NCBI GenBank assembly: GCA_015662615.1
Contig: DQTU01000073.1
Location: forward strand, 1 to 16,933
Source: Campylobacterales bacterium
GTDB lineage: Bacteria > Campylobacterota > Campylobacteria > Campylobacterales > QNZT01
Direction: 5' to 3'
Length of the DNA: 16,933 bases
Every line of letters begins with the position of its first letter. The stretch's first letter is position 1. A model generated the notes under the pieces. It was not told where the DNA came from. It saw only the letters and a program-made list of their open reading frames with translations, and searched no databases. The translations under genes and the position numbers were made by a program. This document shows positions 7,515-14,092 of the stretch, piece after piece.

Positions 7515-8346
7515 TATATTTCAAAAAAAGCATGAGTTGTGGTTGAGTTTTCTTTTTGGAGCTTTTTCTGTCGAGGATGATAAAATTTTTGACATTTTAT
7601 ATGATTTTGCGATGATCGAGTTTCGTCATCTTTCATGGCTTGGGGATGCTTTGGTGGAAGAGGGTGTGGAGTTTGATTTTGACAAAGATGATATTGACTT
7701 TGTCTCTGGCGATACGCATACGCTTTTTAAAAAATTAAAAGAGAATATTGAAAAAACACAAGCTTTTTATCCTGAGGGTGCAGATGTGATGTATGATAGG
7801 TTCGTGAGCGATGAAACCTACTTTATCCAAAAACTTGGTGAATTATCTTTGACGCATGAAGAAGAGGAGATTACCGCATATAGAAAAAGTAGAATTTTGG
7901 CTGGATATGAGTTAAACAAAGAGCAGACAGATGCTTTGACTTACTTTTTGTTTGAAGAGAGTTATAAAGAGTATGAGTTGATTTTGGTGTATATGTATGC
8001 TAACTTTTTTACAGACTCAAAACTTCTCTCTGGCATTTTTATCGATCTTATTTACGAGTCACAATTCCATTTAAAAAGTTTTGCTAGAATGATGAGAGAG
8101 ATGGGACTTTTACATGTGCCTAGAACGCTAATGGAACAAATCTACAAGTTTGATGATTTGGAGAGATTTTTGGTTGATGGTATTAAAGAGGAAGAGGCTG
8201 CTAAAGAGGAGTGTCTGAAACTTGCTCGGGCAGTTGAGAATGAAGAGCTTGGGAACTTTTTTAACTTTATCAATTTTCAAGAGAACTACCATATAGAGCT
8301 TATGGAAAAAGCGTTAACGCATATCAGAGGGAAAAATTTTGAATAA
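7501..8346 (+). CDS. Uncharacterised all-helical protein with ferritin-like E/H motifs
   Basis: 281 residues, not recognised as a named family. It appears entirely alpha-helical and acidic, without signal peptide or membrane helix. Candidate metal ligands lie at helix-like positions: ExxH at 40-43 (EFRH) and at 261-264 (ENYH), an E-rich helix at 152-159 (EESYKEYE), and D182/E186/H190. Pairs of ExxH with separate glutamates are typical of ferritin-like di-iron proteins, so that fold is suggested, not shown. It contains no cysteine, unlike rubrerythrin. ATG at 7501 is the first possible start, since a TAG lies in frame just before it. GGAGGA at 7484-7489 is the likely but distant ribosome site. 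It overlaps the scaffold gene by 14 bases and psd by 8, so all three are probably co-translated. Confidence 0.65.
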   Translation: MKKSNIFQKKHELWLSFLFGAFSVEDDKIFDILYDFAMIEFRHLSWLGDALVEEGVEFDFDKDDIDFVSGDTHTLFKKLKENIEKTQAFYPEGADVMYDRFVSDETYFIQKLGELSLTHEEEEITAYRKSRILAGYELNKEQTDALTYFLFEESYKEYELILVYMYANFFTDSKLLSGIFIDLIYESQFHLKSFARMMREMGLLHVPRTLMEQIYKFDDLERFLVDGIKEEEAAKEECLKLARAVENEELGNFFNFINFQENYHIELMEKALTHIRGKNFE

Positions 8347-9169
8347 AATAATTAAAGCAGCTTGGACAAATGGGATTTCCAGAGGTTTTGGGAAGTTCGC
8401 TTCTTATAAATTTCCTGCATTAATTCAACATGGATTTAATGCTATTTATGTCAAAACAATGGGTGTTGATATGTCAAATTTTCATCCTTTAAACCATTAT
8501 GAAACGCTTAATTTACTTTTTACAAGAGAGCTTTTATATGCAAGAGAGATGCCAAAAGACCCAACGGTCATTGTTTCGCCTGCAGACTCTTTAATCTCTG
8601 AGCTTGGAGATCTGAAAGAGAGTACAGCTTTGCAGATAAAAGATTTTCAATACTGCATTAAAGAGCTTTTGACGGAGCATATATCTGATAAGAATAAAGA
8701 GCGTGTTATAGATGGTAAATTTATCAATTTTTACCTATCTCCCAAAGATTATCATAGATATCATGTTCCGACGGATATGCGAGTAACTAAAATTATCCAT
8801 GTTCCTGGACTTCTTTATCCTGTAAATTTCACTTATCTTAGAAAAGTACACTCACTGTTTGTTAAAAATGAACGAGTTGTTTTAGAGTGTTTTGACAATA
8901 CAGGAAAACTGTTTTATATGATTTTAGTGGGTGCACTCAATGTTGGAAAAATGACACTCTCATTTGAACCAAAAGTTGAAACAAATATAGATGCATCAGA
9001 GTTAAAAGTGTACGAATATGATGATCTGCATCTTAAAAAAGGTGACGAGCTTGGGATGTTTAAAATGGGTTCAACAGTTGTTATGATATTTGAAGAGGGT
9101 TCAGTAAATCTTGCAAGTGAAGTTGGTAAAAAAGTTAGATTTGGAGAAGAGATAGCGACCAAATTGTAG
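8339..9169 (+). CDS. psd: Phosphatidylserine decarboxylase proenzyme
   Basis: Converts phosphatidylserine to phosphatidylethanolamine at the inner membrane, using a pyruvoyl group made by self-cleavage. 276 residues, slightly short of E. coli Psd (322). The expected motifs are in order: LFTREL near residue 60, SPADSL with catalytic D83, YLSPKDYHRYH with H139 and H142, GALNVG, and the cleavage site KMGSTVV between G244 and S245, where S245 becomes the pyruvoyl group. The start is TTG at 8339: GAGGG lies seven bases upstream, the frame has no nearby ATG, and this start keeps the whole N-terminus. It overlaps the helical-protein gene by eight bases and ends the operon at the hairpin at 9170. Identification is firm. 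Confidence 0.95.
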   Translation: MNKIIKAAWTNGISRGFGKFASYKFPALIQHGFNAIYVKTMGVDMSNFHPLNHYETLNLLFTRELLYAREMPKDPTVIVSPADSLISELGDLKESTALQIKDFQYCIKELLTEHISDKNKERVIDGKFINFYLSPKDYHRYHVPTDMRVTKIIHVPGLLYPVNFTYLRKVHSLFVKNERVVLECFDNTGKLFYMILVGALNVGKMTLSFEPKVETNIDASELKVYEYDDLHLKKGDELGMFKMGSTVVMIFEEGSVNLASEVGKKVRFGEEIATKL

Positions 9170-9186
9170 GGTGGGAGAATCCCACC
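9170..9186. terminator. GC-rich hairpin between psd and the HhH gene
   Basis: GGTGGGA and TCCCACC form a perfect seven-pair stem with a GAA loop, starting on the base after the psd stop. The genes converge here, so it can act on both transcripts. There is no T-run directly after it on the minus strand, and on the plus strand a T6 run comes only about 17 bases later, so it may protect 3' ends as much as terminate. Confidence 0.6.
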
Positions 9187-9200
9187 AAATAACTGTAAAA

Positions 9201-9647
9201 TTATTTTTTAACTTTTTTCTTTGAATCTTTTTTAGCTTTTGAATTTTTCTTCTTAGCTTTTTTCTCAGACCTTTTTGTAGCATCACCAGCTTTTTTCTTT
9301 ACTCTTTTAGAAGTTTTCTCTTTTGACTTTTTAGCTTTTTTACTAATTTTATCTTTTGAAGAGCTTGTTTTCTTAGAAACTGACTTTTTAGCTTTACCTA
9401 CTTTTTTATCAGAATTCTTGATACCTCTTTTTGCATTGTCAGCTATCTCAGCACCGATACCATTTATGTTTTTTAAATCAGCAGCAGATCTTATTTTATT
9501 GCTTTTTCTATATTTGATAATTGATGCAGCTCTTTTTTCACCAATTCCTTTGATAGTCATAAGTTCAGATTTTGAAGCAGTCTGAAAATTCATCGCAAAA
9601 AGCGAAACAGCCGTAAATGTAAGTGCTAAAAATAGTTTTTTCAACAT
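9201..9647 (-). CDS. Secreted ComEA-like helix-hairpin-helix protein with lysine-rich tail
   Basis: 148 residues. Residues 1 to about 18 form a signal peptide: two lysines, a hydrophobic run ending in SLFA. Residues 20-75 form a tandem helix-hairpin-helix DNA-binding unit, with the hairpins IKGIGEKRAA (32-41) and INGIGAEIA (61-69), as in ComEA, which binds incoming DNA in the periplasm during transformation. Residues 77-148 are unlike ordinary ComEA: by my count 34 of 72 are Lys and 2 Arg, mixed with Ser, Ala and Thr in repeats such as SKKAKKSK and EKKAKKK, resembling histone H1 tails. It should be a strong periplasmic or surface nucleic-acid binder. ATG at 9647 has AAGGAAT upstream. Its own TATAAT promoter separates it from glnA. 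A role in DNA uptake is inference. Confidence 0.85.
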   Translation of the reverse strand: MLKKLFLALTFTAVSLFAMNFQTASKSELMTIKGIGEKRAASIIKYRKSNKIRSAADLKNINGIGAEIADNAKRGIKNSDKKVGKAKKSVSKKTSSSKDKISKKAKKSKEKTSKRVKKKAGDATKRSEKKAKKKNSKAKKDSKKKVKK

Positions 9648-9679
9648 AAGTATTCCTTAAAGTAATTTATTTACTTAGG

Positions 9680-9685
9680 ATTATA
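9680..9685 (-). promoter_or_regulatory. -10 element for the HhH gene
   Basis: Perfect TATAAT on the minus strand about 33 bases before the ATG. The -35 region is not consensus. Confidence 0.5.
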
Positions 9686-9720
9686 ACATGATGAAAGTGA
9701 AATTATTGTGAAAGAGGAAG

Positions 9721-9749
9721 TATTTGCAAAGGAAAAACCTTTGCAAATA
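9721..9749 (-). terminator. glnA terminator hairpin
   Basis: TATTTGCAAAGG and CCTTTGCAAATA form a perfect 12-pair stem with a five-base loop, beginning four bases after the glnA stop. The tail on the minus strand is T-rich but not a pure T-run. Its position right after glnA and the stem length make it a likely terminator. Confidence 0.7.
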
Positions 9750-9752
9750 TGA

Positions 9753-11183
9753 TTAACAACTATATGTTGATTGGAATTCAAATGGTGTTGGTTGAGACTC
9801 ATTTGCCCAAACTTGTCTTTCAAAATGATAGTGTTGGTATGTGTCAATAAAGTCTTGTGTCATAACAGGTTGTAAGAAGTCATTATCAGCTATTAAACCT
9901 TCAAGTGCTTCTCTTAATGTATGAGGCATTTGAGGAATCTTCTTTTCTCTAATCTCATCAAGTGATAGTTCAAAAAGATCTTCATCCATAGGACCTACTG
10001 GGATATCTTTGTTTTTGATACCATCAAGTCCTGCAAGTAAAAGAACTGCAAATGCAAGATAAGGACAAGCTGTGCTATCAGGGAATCTTGTTTCAATTCT
10101 TGTAGCCATCTCTCCTGCACCATAAGGGATACGACAAGCAGCTGATCTGTTTTGAGATGAATAAGTTAAAATATTTGGTGCTTCAAATCCAGGAATTAGT
10201 CTCTTATAAGAGTTAATTGATGGGTTTGTAAATGCTGAAACAGCATGTGCATGTTTAAAGATACCACCAAGATAGTGAAGTGCAGTATCACTAAGGTTTG
10301 CATATGCACCCTCTTTGTAGAATGTATTTTTACCATCTTTCCAAACTGATTGGTGTACATGCATACCATTACCATTATCTCCATGGAGTGGTTTTGGCAT
10401 AAAAGTACAAGATTTACCATTAAGGTGTGCAACCATTTTACAGACATATTTATATTTTTGTACATTGTCTGCTGCTTCTACAAGTGTGTCGTATTTGATA
10501 CCTATCTCACCTTGAGCTTGTGCCACTTCGTGGTGACCTAGCATCACTGTAAGTCCAACTTCTTCAAGAATTTGCATCATCTCAGCTCTTAAATCCACCA
10601 TAGAATCTATAGGCATAACTGGAAAATATCCACCTTTTGTTCTAGGGCGGTGACCTGTGTTTATGTAGTCAGAATCCATTCTGCTATCATTCCACTCACC
10701 CTCTTCACTCTCTACTCTATAACCTGATTCATTAATTCCTGACCAAATTTGCACATCATCAAAGATGAAAAATTCATTCTCAGGTCCGAAAAATACTTGA
10801 TCTCCAACACCTAAATCTGCCATATGGTCTAATGTTTTTTTAGCGATACTTCTTGGACATTTTGCATAAAGCTCATTTTCGTAGATATCATAAACATCAC
10901 AGATAACGATGATAGTAGGATCAGCAGTAAACGGATCCATAAAAGCAGTACCAACTTCAGGTTTCAAAAGCATATCTGATTTGTTGATAGGCTGCCATGC
11001 GTCGATAGATGAACCATCAAATGGTAAACCAGCTTCTAACATTGATGTTTCAACTGCACTCAGTACATAAGTAATATGATGCCATGCGCCTTTGATATCT
11101 GTAAATCTAAAATCTACAAATTGAACCTCATTTGATTCACAAAACTTATAAAACTCTTCTACATTGCTAACGAATTTACCCAT
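9753..11183 (-). CDS. glnA: Glutamine synthetase, type I
   Basis: Makes glutamine from glutamate, ammonia and ATP; cytoplasmic dodecamer. 476 residues, close to the bacterial type I length. Visible motifs: DGSSI at 56-60 (ammonia-site Asp loop), GPENEFFIF with metal ligands E135 and E137, GHHEVAQAQGEIG, NGNGMHVHQS, NRSAACRIP and RIETRFPD. The segment that carries the adenylylated Tyr in E. coli (NLYDLP) reads DLFELS here, with F404 in place of Tyr. The enzyme therefore cannot be shut off by GlnE-type adenylylation; the same loss is known for the H. pylori enzyme. ATG at 11183 has AGGAGA upstream and TATAAT at 11212-11217. No sigma-54 promoter is visible. It lies downstream of hisJ with no terminator between, so some read-through is possible. 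Confidence 0.98.
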   Translation of the reverse strand: MGKFVSNVEEFYKFCESNEVQFVDFRFTDIKGAWHHITYVLSAVETSMLEAGLPFDGSSIDAWQPINKSDMLLKPEVGTAFMDPFTADPTIIVICDVYDIYENELYAKCPRSIAKKTLDHMADLGVGDQVFFGPENEFFIFDDVQIWSGINESGYRVESEEGEWNDSRMDSDYINTGHRPRTKGGYFPVMPIDSMVDLRAEMMQILEEVGLTVMLGHHEVAQAQGEIGIKYDTLVEAADNVQKYKYVCKMVAHLNGKSCTFMPKPLHGDNGNGMHVHQSVWKDGKNTFYKEGAYANLSDTALHYLGGIFKHAHAVSAFTNPSINSYKRLIPGFEAPNILTYSSQNRSAACRIPYGAGEMATRIETRFPDSTACPYLAFAVLLLAGLDGIKNKDIPVGPMDEDLFELSLDEIREKKIPQMPHTLREALEGLIADNDFLQPVMTQDFIDTYQHYHFERQVWANESQPTPFEFQSTYSC

Positions 11184-11211
11184 TGTTTCTCCTGAAATTT
11201 TAGTATCAGAG

Positions 11212-11217
11212 ATTATA
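11212..11217 (-). promoter_or_regulatory. -10 element for glnA
   Basis: Perfect TATAAT on the minus strand, about 29 bases before the ATG, followed by AGGAGA (11188-11193). No -24/-12 sigma-54 pattern is seen. Confidence 0.55.
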
Positions 11218-11252
11218 TCTAAAATTAGGAAAAACTTAAATGAAAGGAGTGA

Positions 11253-12032
11253 TTAAAATTTAATCAGTTGCATATCTCTGTTTTTAAAAGTAGCACATTT
11301 GTCGTAATAAAACTTTTTTGCAAAGGGTATGAGTTGGTCTTTATAAAGTCCGACTTGATTAGGTTTGTGTGCATCGCTGGAGAATGTAATCGGTATATCA
11401 AGCTCACTTATACTCTCTAGCAGAGAAGCAGATGGATATATTTCACCAGTTGGTTTTCTTAATCCTGACATGTTAAGTTCAATGACCATGTTCGCCTTTT
11501 TTATCGCTTTGAGTGCATCTTTGGCTATTAGTCGTACATCTTTTTTTGGCAGAAAGTTAAAAACTTTGATAAGGTCTAAATGTCCAACGATATCAAACAG
11601 TCCACTTTTAGCTAAAGCTTCGATAGTATCAAAATACTCTTGCCAGATTTTGTCGATATCTTTGTGTTTATAGTTCCCAATAAATTCTGGATTGTCAAAC
11701 CCCCATTTACCGATGAAATGCACAGAGCCTATAAAATAATCTACATCTGCATTTAAAACCCTCTTATCCATGTGATTTTCAAGATAATCAACTTCATAGG
11801 CTAAAAGGATATTGATATCATCTTTATATTTTTCTTGTAAATCTTTAACACTCTGTTCATACTCTTTCATCTGAGAAAACATCATGCGATATTTGGGATC
11901 ATAGTCCATCGGTGCATGATCGCTAAAACCAAAATACTTAGTTCCATTTTTTATAGCTTGTTTTACATACTCTTCCATCTCGCCAGAAGCATGGTTGCAA
12001 AGTGCTGTGTGGTTGTGTAAATCTACAATCAT
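11253..12032 (-). CDS. hisJ: Histidinol-phosphatase, PHP family
   Basis: Removes phosphate from histidinol phosphate, the next-to-last step of histidine synthesis, with a metal-dependent PHP domain. 259 residues, normal for the HisJ/HisK type. Metal-ligand motifs occur in order: DLHNHT (H6, H8), NHA (H14), FSDHAP (D38, H39), YEVDY (E80), GSVHFI (H105), GHLDLIK and FSSDAHKP near the C-terminus. The second PHP domain in this window is part of DnaE; this one is free-standing and much shorter. ATG at 12032 follows GAGGAAAG. The gene diverges from cheZ and shares a symmetric -10 region with it. Other small PHP phosphoesterases could look similar, so the substrate is the least certain part. Confidence 0.85.
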   Translation of the reverse strand: MIVDLHNHTALCNHASGEMEEYVKQAIKNGTKYFGFSDHAPMDYDPKYRMMFSQMKEYEQSVKDLQEKYKDDINILLAYEVDYLENHMDKRVLNADVDYFIGSVHFIGKWGFDNPEFIGNYKHKDIDKIWQEYFDTIEALAKSGLFDIVGHLDLIKVFNFLPKKDVRLIAKDALKAIKKANMVIELNMSGLRKPTGEIYPSASLLESISELDIPITFSSDAHKPNQVGLYKDQLIPFAKKFYYDKCATFKNRDMQLIKF

Positions 12033-12058
12033 TTAATCTTTCCTCTGTTTTGTCGATA

Positions 12059-12071
12059 TAGTATTATACTA
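12059..12071. promoter_or_regulatory. Symmetric shared -10 element for hisJ and cheZ
   Basis: TAGTAT-T-ATACTA is a perfect odd palindrome. On the minus strand it contains TATAAT (12068-12063), serving hisJ. On the plus strand it contains TATTAT and TATACT, serving cheZ. Predicted leaders are about 22-24 bases in both directions and each contains a good ribosome site. Confidence 0.5.
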
Positions 12072-12098
12072 AAAAATCTGCTTTAGGAGATAAGTTTT

Positions 12099-12749
12099 AT
12101 GACACAAGAAGAATTAGATGCGATGATGGCTGGGGGATTGGATGAAGATATTGCAGTTTTAGAAGAGGAAGAGATAGCTGAAATAGAGGATTCAACTTAT
12201 GAAGAAGATTGTATTGATTGTCCTCCACCACCGACTAAGGAGTATAAAGTTGTTAGTCAACTTGATGATGTTACCAAAGATTCAGAAGTTAAAGCTGGTG
12301 AAATTTTTGATAAACTTGAAGATATTAGTGCTTTTGTAGGTGATACAGAAGAATTATCAAATACTTTAACCCAGACACTTACAGATAATATTCAAATGTT
12401 TGAAAAACTGTGTGCTAAGTTTCCAAATGTTGAGAGTTTTAAAACAGCTCTTGCAGAGAATCAAGAAGCACTATCAAAAACTGAAGAAATCACTCAAAAA
12501 TCTCAAGACTCTAGTGATGAAATCATGATGATTATGGATATCATGCAGTATCAAGATATTCACAGACAAAAGATAGAGCGTGTTATCAATGTCATGAGAG
12601 CACTATCCAAATATATGAGTGCACTTTTTGAATCAAGCATGGATGATGACAAAAGAGCATCAACGGCACAACACATCAGTGGAGATTCATATGATGAAGT
12701 CACTGAAGATGAAATTGAAGCACTTTTGGAGAGTTTAGGTAAAAAATAG
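12099..12749 (+). CDS. cheZ: CheZ-like chemotaxis phosphatase
   Basis: Dephosphorylates CheY-P to end the chemotaxis signal. 216 residues, similar to E. coli CheZ (214). The central helices contain MDIMQYQDIHRQKIERV with D153 and Q157 in the DxxxQ spacing of the E. coli catalytic pair D143/Q147. The C-terminus, EDEIEALLESLGKK, resembles the CheY-binding tail of E. coli CheZ (DDLLDSLGF). The N-terminus TQEELDAMMAG instead resembles the CheY-binding peptide of FliM (SQxEIDALL). Residues 20-46 are very acidic and end in CIDCPPPP with a CxxC pair (C38, C41). ATG at 12099 has AGGAGA upstream. It is followed directly by the U32 gene, as I recall for H. pylori HP0170-HP0169. Overall identity to proteobacterial CheZ is low, so the call rests on the motifs. 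Confidence 0.85.
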   Translation: MTQEELDAMMAGGLDEDIAVLEEEEIAEIEDSTYEEDCIDCPPPPTKEYKVVSQLDDVTKDSEVKAGEIFDKLEDISAFVGDTEELSNTLTQTLTDNIQMFEKLCAKFPNVESFKTALAENQEALSKTEEITQKSQDSSDEIMMIMDIMQYQDIHRQKIERVINVMRALSKYMSALFESSMDDDKRASTAQHISGDSYDEVTEDEIEALLESLGKK

Positions 12750-12754
12750 ATATT

Positions 12755-12773
12755 ATTCCTAAAAAATAGGAAT
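12755..12773 (+). promoter_or_regulatory. Hairpin covering the ribosome site of the U32 gene
   Basis: ATTCCTA (12755-12761) pairs perfectly with TAGGAAT (12767-12773) around an A5 loop. The right arm contains AGGAA, the only ribosome site for the TTG start at 12778. The stem is mostly A-U and so only moderately stable, but it could lower or condition translation. Confidence 0.4.
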
Positions 12774-12777
12774 TTAC

Positions 12778-14037
12778 TTGAAAAAAGCAGAACTTCTCTC
12801 TCCAGCAGGGAATTTTGAAAAACTAAAAATTGCATTGGCATATGGTGCTGATGCTGTATATGGAGGGGTTAGTCACTTCTCACTTCGTATCCGTTCGGGT
12901 AAAGAGTTTACTTATGAGAGTTTCAAAGAAGCTATTGATTATACCCATGAGCAAAATAAAAAACTTTATGTAACGGTCAATGGCTTTCCTTTTAATAACC
13001 AGCTAAAACTTCTTGGTGAACATATCGAAAAAATTGCAGATATGAACCCTGATGCGATTATCGTTTCTACTCCTGGGGTTATTAAACTTGCCAAGCAGAT
13101 AGCACCTCATATTCCTCTTCATCTTTCAACTCAGGCTAATGTTTTAAATTATCTTGATGCAGAGGTTTATCATGAGATGGGAGTTGAACGGATTATCGCA
13201 GCGAGAGAAGTGAGTTTGAAAGACCTTATCGGAATCAAGAAACATTTGCCAAATTTAGAGATTGAGATATTTGTTCATGGCTCTATGTGTTTTGCATATA
13301 GTGGTAGATGTTTGATATCCTCGGTTCAAAGTGGTCGTGTGCCAAACCGTGGAAGTTGTGCCAATGATTGCCGTTTTGATTATACGCTTTATGCTGAAAA
13401 CCCTGATGATGGAACGCTATTTAAGATAGAGCAAGATGAGGGTGGTACACATATCATGAATGCCAAAGATATGAATATGAGTAGCCATGTAGATGAGATA
13501 TTGGCTAGTGGTGTTATCGACTCTTTAAAAATTGAAGGGCGTACAAAAAGTGCCTATTACGCTGTGGTAACTGCAAGAACTTATCGCATGGCAATTGATG
13601 ATTTTTATGATAAAAAATATGATGCTAAAAAGTATGAAAAAGAGTTATTGACGACTAAACATAGAGGTTTTAGTGATGCTTATCTACTGCAGCGACCCCA
13701 TGAAAAGCATGATACACAAAATTTACACACAGCTATAAGTGAGGGGACTTACGAAGTTTCTGGGCTTGTATTGGAAGAGGGTTATCACTTTATGTGTAAA
13801 TATAAAACATATCCAAATATCGAGATAGAGATGATTGTTCCAGCAAATGAAAAAGTTCAAGAAGTAGAAAATGAGCTTGGAAAAATCTTTATAAAAGATG
13901 GAGAACCAATGATTGTTTTTTATAAAATCATTACCAATACAGATAAAGAGTTAGAGAGTGTCCATAGTGGATATACTTTACCGATTAAATTACCTGGAAT
14001 TTTGCCAGCCTATACAATTATGAGGCAGAAAATCTAA
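12778..14037 (+). CDS. trhP: U32 family protein, probable tRNA hydroxylation protein TrhP
   Basis: 419 residues. The U32 signature lies at FVHGSMCFAYSGRC, and four cysteines (C171, C178, C194, C198) have the spacing seen in U32 proteins that hold a [4Fe-4S] cluster. The order is that of E. coli YegQ (TrhP), including the PNRGSCANDCR segment and the KIEGR motif near residue 260. YegQ takes part in making 5-hydroxyuridine at tRNA position 34. H. pylori homologues were earlier called collagenase PrtC, a name from an older protease assignment. The start is TTG at 12778: AGGAA lies five bases upstream and the frame immediately gives the typical KKAELLSPAGNFEKLK opening. It lies 28 bases after cheZ and is probably co-transcribed. 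The family call is certain; the choice of TrhP over RlhA is likely. Confidence 0.9.
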   Translation: MKKAELLSPAGNFEKLKIALAYGADAVYGGVSHFSLRIRSGKEFTYESFKEAIDYTHEQNKKLYVTVNGFPFNNQLKLLGEHIEKIADMNPDAIIVSTPGVIKLAKQIAPHIPLHLSTQANVLNYLDAEVYHEMGVERIIAAREVSLKDLIGIKKHLPNLEIEIFVHGSMCFAYSGRCLISSVQSGRVPNRGSCANDCRFDYTLYAENPDDGTLFKIEQDEGGTHIMNAKDMNMSSHVDEILASGVIDSLKIEGRTKSAYYAVVTARTYRMAIDDFYDKKYDAKKYEKELLTTKHRGFSDAYLLQRPHEKHDTQNLHTAISEGTYEVSGLVLEEGYHFMCKYKTYPNIEIEMIVPANEKVQEVENELGKIFIKDGEPMIVFYKIITNTDKELESVHSGYTLPIKLPGILPAYTIMRQKI

Positions 14038-14048
14038 AAAGAATTTTA

Positions 14049-14092
14049 CAAATGCCGATATTGTAGTTATATAAAACCATAAAAGGCATTTG
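14049..14092 (+). repeat. Inverted repeat around the REC-REC-GGDEF promoter
   Basis: CAAATGCC (14049-14056) and GGCATTTG (14085-14092) are perfect 8-base inverted arms separated by 28 bases. The probable -10 lies between them, and the right arm runs from the ribosome site to the base before the ATG. It could be a protein-binding operator or, in read-through RNA, a hairpin hiding the start. Confidence 0.45.
14068..14075 (+). promoter_or_regulatory. -10 element for the REC-REC-GGDEF gene
   Basis: TATATAAA contains overlapping TATATA and TATAAA, 18-25 bases before the ATG at 14093. AAGG at 14083-14086 is the ribosome site. Confidence 0.35.

Noticed and set aside
9101..9286. Lysine-rich frame on the minus strand overlapping the end of the HhH gene.
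   Set aside because: It is an out-of-frame reading of the A-rich lysine tail codons and of the psd/HhH hairpin, so it is a shadow of real sequence.
11251..11265. Palindrome GATTAAA-A-TTTAATC at the end of hisJ as a terminator or operator.
   Set aside because: It is purely AT-rich and overlaps the last hisJ codons, with no T-run after it. Such palindromes are expected by chance at this composition.
12778..14037. U32 protein as a secreted collagenase (PrtC).
   Set aside because: There is no signal peptide, and the cysteine pattern matches the tRNA-hydroxylation branch. The collagenase name comes from older annotation of homologues.
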